A DNA stretch of 38,840 bases from Acidobacteriota bacterium. Its GTDB lineage: Bacteria > Acidobacteriota > Holophagae > Acanthopleuribacterales > Acanthopleuribacteraceae. The position numbers were made by a program, and so were the translations under genes. Below are positions 36,437 through 38,840 of the stretch, piece by piece. Location: NCBI GenBank assembly GCA_002747255.1, contig PDUC01000057.1:1-38840 (forward strand), read 5' to 3'. Position 1 is the first letter of the stretch, and every line of letters starts with the position of its first letter. The notes beneath the pieces were generated by a model. That model saw nothing but the letters and a program-made list of their open reading frames with translations, ran no database searches and was not told where the DNA came from.

Positions 36437-37017
36437 ACGATTTATCACTTTCGTACATTTTTTTGAGTGCGTGCCTTATCAATAACTTTGTTTTGGCCTA
36501 CTTTCTGGGTATCTGCCCCTTTCTGGGTGTCAGCGGCAAGCTGGCAACCGCCACCAGAATGGGAGCGGCAGTGACATTTGTCATGCTGGTCAGCTCCACC
36601 TGTGCCTACGGTCTTCACAAACTTCTGGTTGCTATCGACGCTCAGTTTCTACAACTTATTTCGTACATTGTCGTCATTGCATCGACGGTTCAACTGGTGG
36701 AAATGGTCATTAAAAAATACAGCCCCGCCCTTTTCAAGGCGCTGGGTATTTTTCTGCCTCTGATTACAACGAACTGCGCCATCCTGGGCCTGGCTCTCTT
36801 CCAAACCAGTAAGGGTTTCCATTTCGCACAATGCCTGGTCTACGCCTTGGGAGCCGGTGCCGGATTCACCCTGGCGCTTGTGCTCATGGCCGGTCTGCGC
36901 GAGGAACTCGATTTGGCCAATATTCCGTCTCTGGTGAAAGGAACCGCGGTTACGTTGATGGTTGCCGGTATCCTTTCGCTGGCTTTTATGGGTTTTGCAG
37001 GATTGGGAGGAAGCTGA
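36433..37017 (+). CDS. rnfA: Rnf complex subunit RnfA (membrane)
   Basis: RnfA is the partner of RnfE in the membrane core. The protein has 194 residues, six predicted helices and the motifs INNFVLAYFLGICPFLGVS (C28) and ITTNCAILG (C115), which supply its half of the 2Fe-2S ligands. Length and motifs match the family closely. It overlaps rnfE by 4 bases and is followed immediately by a small Cys/His-rich gene. Confidence 0.94.
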   Translation: MNDLSLSYIFLSACLINNFVLAYFLGICPFLGVSGKLATATRMGAAVTFVMLVSSTCAYGLHKLLVAIDAQFLQLISYIVVIASTVQLVEMVIKKYSPALFKALGIFLPLITTNCAILGLALFQTSKGFHFAQCLVYALGAGAGFTLALVLMAGLREELDLANIPSLVKGTAVTLMVAGILSLAFMGFAGLGGS

Positions 37018-37018
37018 G

Positions 37019-37228
37019 GTGACTTCCTACCTGATGGCAATCGGCATCCTTGTCGGCATGATGATTATCTGGGGACTTGTTCAGATACTCTGGATGAAGT
37101 CCTTCCCCGAATATCGATCCGATGTGGATGCCCTGGCTCTCAGGGAAGACTGCCATGGTTGTGAAAACAAGGAGTCTTGTCATTCCCACGGCCATGAAAA
37201 CGAACATCAAAAGAGCATGGTTGTTTAG
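37019..37228 (+). CDS. Small Cys/His-rich membrane protein at the end of the rnf operon
   Basis: A GTG start at 37019 follows GGAGG by 8 bases and comes 1 base after the rnfA stop codon, so the gene belongs to the rnf operon. The 69-residue product has one N-terminal membrane helix (about 4-25) and a polar tail with C45-x2-C48-x5-C54 followed by H55, H57, H59 and H63. It is not a recognised Rnf subunit. Its plan of one helix plus a clustered-Cys tail recalls NqrM, which matures the iron site of Na+-NQR, and FeoB-associated Cys-rich membrane proteins. A role in metal delivery to the RnfA/RnfE cluster is inference only. Confidence 0.7.
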   Translation: MTSYLMAIGILVGMMIIWGLVQILWMKSFPEYRSDVDALALREDCHGCENKESCHSHGHENEHQKSMVV

Positions 37229-37285
37229 GTTGTCCGGGCTGTCAGCCTGCAGGAAACCCTTTTATATGATGTGAGACTCGTTGTG

Positions 37286-37308
37286 GAACAATCAGCCTGA
37301 TTTTGTTC
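37286..37308. terminator. Hairpin between the rnf operon and pheA
   Basis: GAACAATCA (37286-37294), a GCC loop and TGATTTTGTTC (37298-37308) form a stem with a 2-base bulge, in the 89-base gap between the convergent ends of the rnf operon and pheA. It could terminate transcription from both sides. Confidence 0.4.
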
Positions 37309-37317
37309 TGCACACGT

Positions 37318-38379
37318 TTATCCAGAATGGGTCTTGCTCTCGTTGTAACACCCAATTAACCTGAAATCACGGGTTGTTTCCTCCAGATGGCCGAGAATGG
37401 CCTGAACGTGATCGTCTTTTTCCGAACCTTCAAAGTCTAAAAAGAAGACGTACTTGCCGAATTGGTTGGGAATGGATTCAATGCGCGTTAAGTTGACTTT
37501 CCTGGAAGCAAACATCTGAAGCACGGAGTAAAGCGAACCCGCCTTGTTTTCAGTGGAAAAAATAATGGAACATTTCTGGCCGTTCGTGTCTATTTTTTGT
37601 TTGGAGAGAATCAGGAAGCGTGTTCGATTGGTCTCAAAATCTTCTATGCCCTCCTGCAGTACATTCAGGTGGTAGAGATCACCAGCCCATCTGGAAGCTA
37701 TCGCCGCCATGGACTTGGTACCCCGTTCCATGAGCATCCGGGCCGAGCCTGCCGTATCAAAATAGGCAACCGGCTCGTAATCTCTTTTATTGATGAAGTG
37801 CCGGCATTGCGTCAAGGCCTGGGAGTGGGAGTAAACTTTGCGAATGGTCTTCTCATTGGCGCTTTCCAAAGCCAGCAGGCAGTGTTCGATGGGTATTTCA
37901 ATGGCGCCTACAATGTGCAGATCGGTGTGAATCATGAGATCATTGACCTCACCCACAACGCCGCCCAGCGTATTCTCAACGGGCACGATTCCCAAATCGT
38001 AAATTCCCCTCTGAACCCCTTCAAACACGTTGGAAAAGCGCTCACAGGCAATGGTAGCCAGATCCGCATTCCAGCTATGAGCGGCCACCTCACTGTAGGC
38101 TCCGTGTTCACCCTGAAAGGCAATGAGTTTTAGACCGCGTTCCTGGTTGCGTTTACTCTCGGCAAACATCGTCTCGTAAATTTGTTCCAGAAAATCAGCA
38201 CGCAGCAGAATGTTCGTTGAGTCTTTCAACTTTTCAAGGATCTGTTTTTCCCTTTTGGGGTCAAATATTTTCTTCTTGAGTTTGCGGGCGATGACAACCT
38301 GTTCCATCCTTGAAGTCAATAATTGCAGTATTTTGGAATCAATTAGATCGATCTGCTCTCTGACATTCTTTAATTTCAT
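37318..38379 (-). CDS. pheA: Bifunctional chorismate mutase / prephenate dehydratase (P-protein)
   Basis: PheA makes phenylpyruvate from chorismate through prephenate. With the ATG at 38379 (GAGG 5 bases upstream) it has 353 residues. An AroQ-type chorismate mutase domain (about 1-80; REQIDLIDSKILQLL, ARKLKK) is followed by prephenate dehydratase (about 85-270; FQGEHGAYSE, PVENTLGG, and TRF in NRTRFLIL) and an ACT regulatory domain. In the ACT domain the phenylalanine-site motifs usually read GALV and ESRP; here they read AGSL and ESIP, so feedback control may differ. The GTG 8 codons upstream has no ribosome site. Confidence 0.92.
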   Translation of the reverse strand: MKLKNVREQIDLIDSKILQLLTSRMEQVVIARKLKKKIFDPKREKQILEKLKDSTNILLRADFLEQIYETMFAESKRNQERGLKLIAFQGEHGAYSEVAAHSWNADLATIACERFSNVFEGVQRGIYDLGIVPVENTLGGVVGEVNDLMIHTDLHIVGAIEIPIEHCLLALESANEKTIRKVYSHSQALTQCRHFINKRDYEPVAYFDTAGSARMLMERGTKSMAAIASRWAGDLYHLNVLQEGIEDFETNRTRFLILSKQKIDTNGQKCSIIFSTENKAGSLYSVLQMFASRKVNLTRIESIPNQFGKYVFFLDFEGSEKDDHVQAILGHLEETTRDFRLIGCYNESKTHSG

Positions 38380-38786
38380 ATTTACCTCGATTTTCCCTGT
38401 CACTTGATCAAAACACTATAGTAGCTAATTTGAGCGATAAAATCATTGATTTAAAAAAACAACACGCTGAAGCTCATGCTAATTGATAAAAATAAACGCC
38501 TTCATCGAAAAAAATAACGAGCGTTTTCCCCTGGTTGAAAAAACGCATGCGTCTGATGCTTTTCTGCATATCCACCCTTGCTGATCAGGGTTTTTCGGGT
38601 ATTGCGTTTCCAAAAACAAAATAATTGCTATAGATTAAAACGAACGTTAAAGATAAGATAATTATCGATACATGAGAATCTCCGTTGTAATAGTCTACAC
38701 AAATACACAATGGCTTCTTCTTTAGATGTTCAGCGCATACTATACTTTATTGACAAATCTCATGATTCTCTTTTTGGGGATTGAAC
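38380..38786. other. Intergenic region upstream of pheA and the last gene
   Basis: This AT-rich 407-base region separates pheA (-) from a possible + strand gene. On the - strand TATAGT (38420-38415) is a good -10 for pheA without a good -35, and the palindrome TTGATCAA (38404-38411) lies just downstream of it. Two further 10-bp palindromes occur: ACGCATGCGT near 38545 and GATAATTATC at 38657-38666. Their function is unknown. Confidence 0.4.
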
Positions 38787-38840
38787 GTGAACCAATTTAT
38801 TACCGGCATATCGGATATTCTCTTAATAACCTCACAATCG
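38787..38840 (+). CDS. Possible start of a gene cut by the right window edge
   Basis: A GTG at 38787, 6 bases after GGGGA, opens a frame of 18 codons that runs in register to the last base. The visible residues (NQFITGISDILLITSQS) are too few to identify. TTGACA lies about 35 bases upstream without a good -10. Confidence 0.3.
   Translation, partial: MNQFITGISDILLITSQS

Noticed and set aside
1-38840. CRISPR arrays, tRNA or rRNA genes, phage genes, intact insertion sequences
   Set aside because: I looked for spaced direct repeats, cloverleaf-like segments, rRNA-like stretches and integrase or intact transposase motifs and recognised none; a covariance-model scan was not possible here.

Overview
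The window comes from a Gram-negative bacterium. It encodes outer-membrane and periplasmic proteins (DUF1302 barrel, DUF1329, RND pump), secreted multidomain proteins, and a complete Rnf complex paired with pyruvate:ferredoxin oxidoreductase. OleABCD, DUF1302/DUF1329 and a dockerin/PA14/DUF1800 protein together fit Acidobacteriota (Holophagae or Acanthopleuribacter-like), with Planctomycetota or a related group as alternatives. This placement is a low-confidence inference; no rRNA or ribosomal protein gene is present to settle it.

Layout. 1-3456 (-): the 5' part of a very large secreted DUF1800 protein with dockerin-like, PA14 and LamG-like domains; it runs off the left edge. 3457-4175: a long intergenic region with a near-consensus CRP-type operator, a probable decayed IS3-type transposase fragment and a good sigma-70-type promoter. 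4176-8728 (+): oleA-oleB-oleC-oleD, four overlapping genes for head-to-head long-chain olefin synthesis. 8756-9592 (-): an unrecognised exported protein. 10104-11099 (+): a tRNA-dihydrouridine synthase. 11357-15079 (-): a dipeptidyl-peptidase IV-like S9 peptidase and a fused AroD-AroE enzyme. 15310-22442 (-): an envelope module of RND/MMPL permease, YCF48-like propeller, DUF1329 and DUF1302, in at least two transcription units. 23008-25248 (-): an ADP-forming acyl-CoA synthetase. 25550-26455 (+): lipoyl synthase. 26926-37228 (+): an rnf operon in the order rnfB, giant PFOR, rnfC, rnfD, rnfG, rnfE, rnfA and a small Cys/His-rich membrane protein. 37318-38379 (-): pheA. A new + strand gene may start at 38787.

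How it fits together. PFOR would oxidise pyruvate to acetyl-CoA and reduced ferredoxin, Rnf would use that ferredoxin to reduce NAD+ while pumping ions, and the ADP-forming synthetase could take an acyl-CoA to acid plus ATP. OleABCD makes very long, extremely hydrophobic alkenes, and the RND/DUF1302/DUF1329/YCF48 set is the kind of machinery that could move hydrophobic molecules through the envelope; the link between the two is inference. AroDE and PheA are aromatic amino-acid enzymes.

The most unusual feature is the PFOR. At 1648 residues it is about 450 longer than usual, carries a tethered C-terminal ferredoxin-like domain and two internal insertions beside cluster ligands, and sits inside the rnf operon. 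Next in interest is the 69-residue Cys/His-rich membrane protein that closes that operon.
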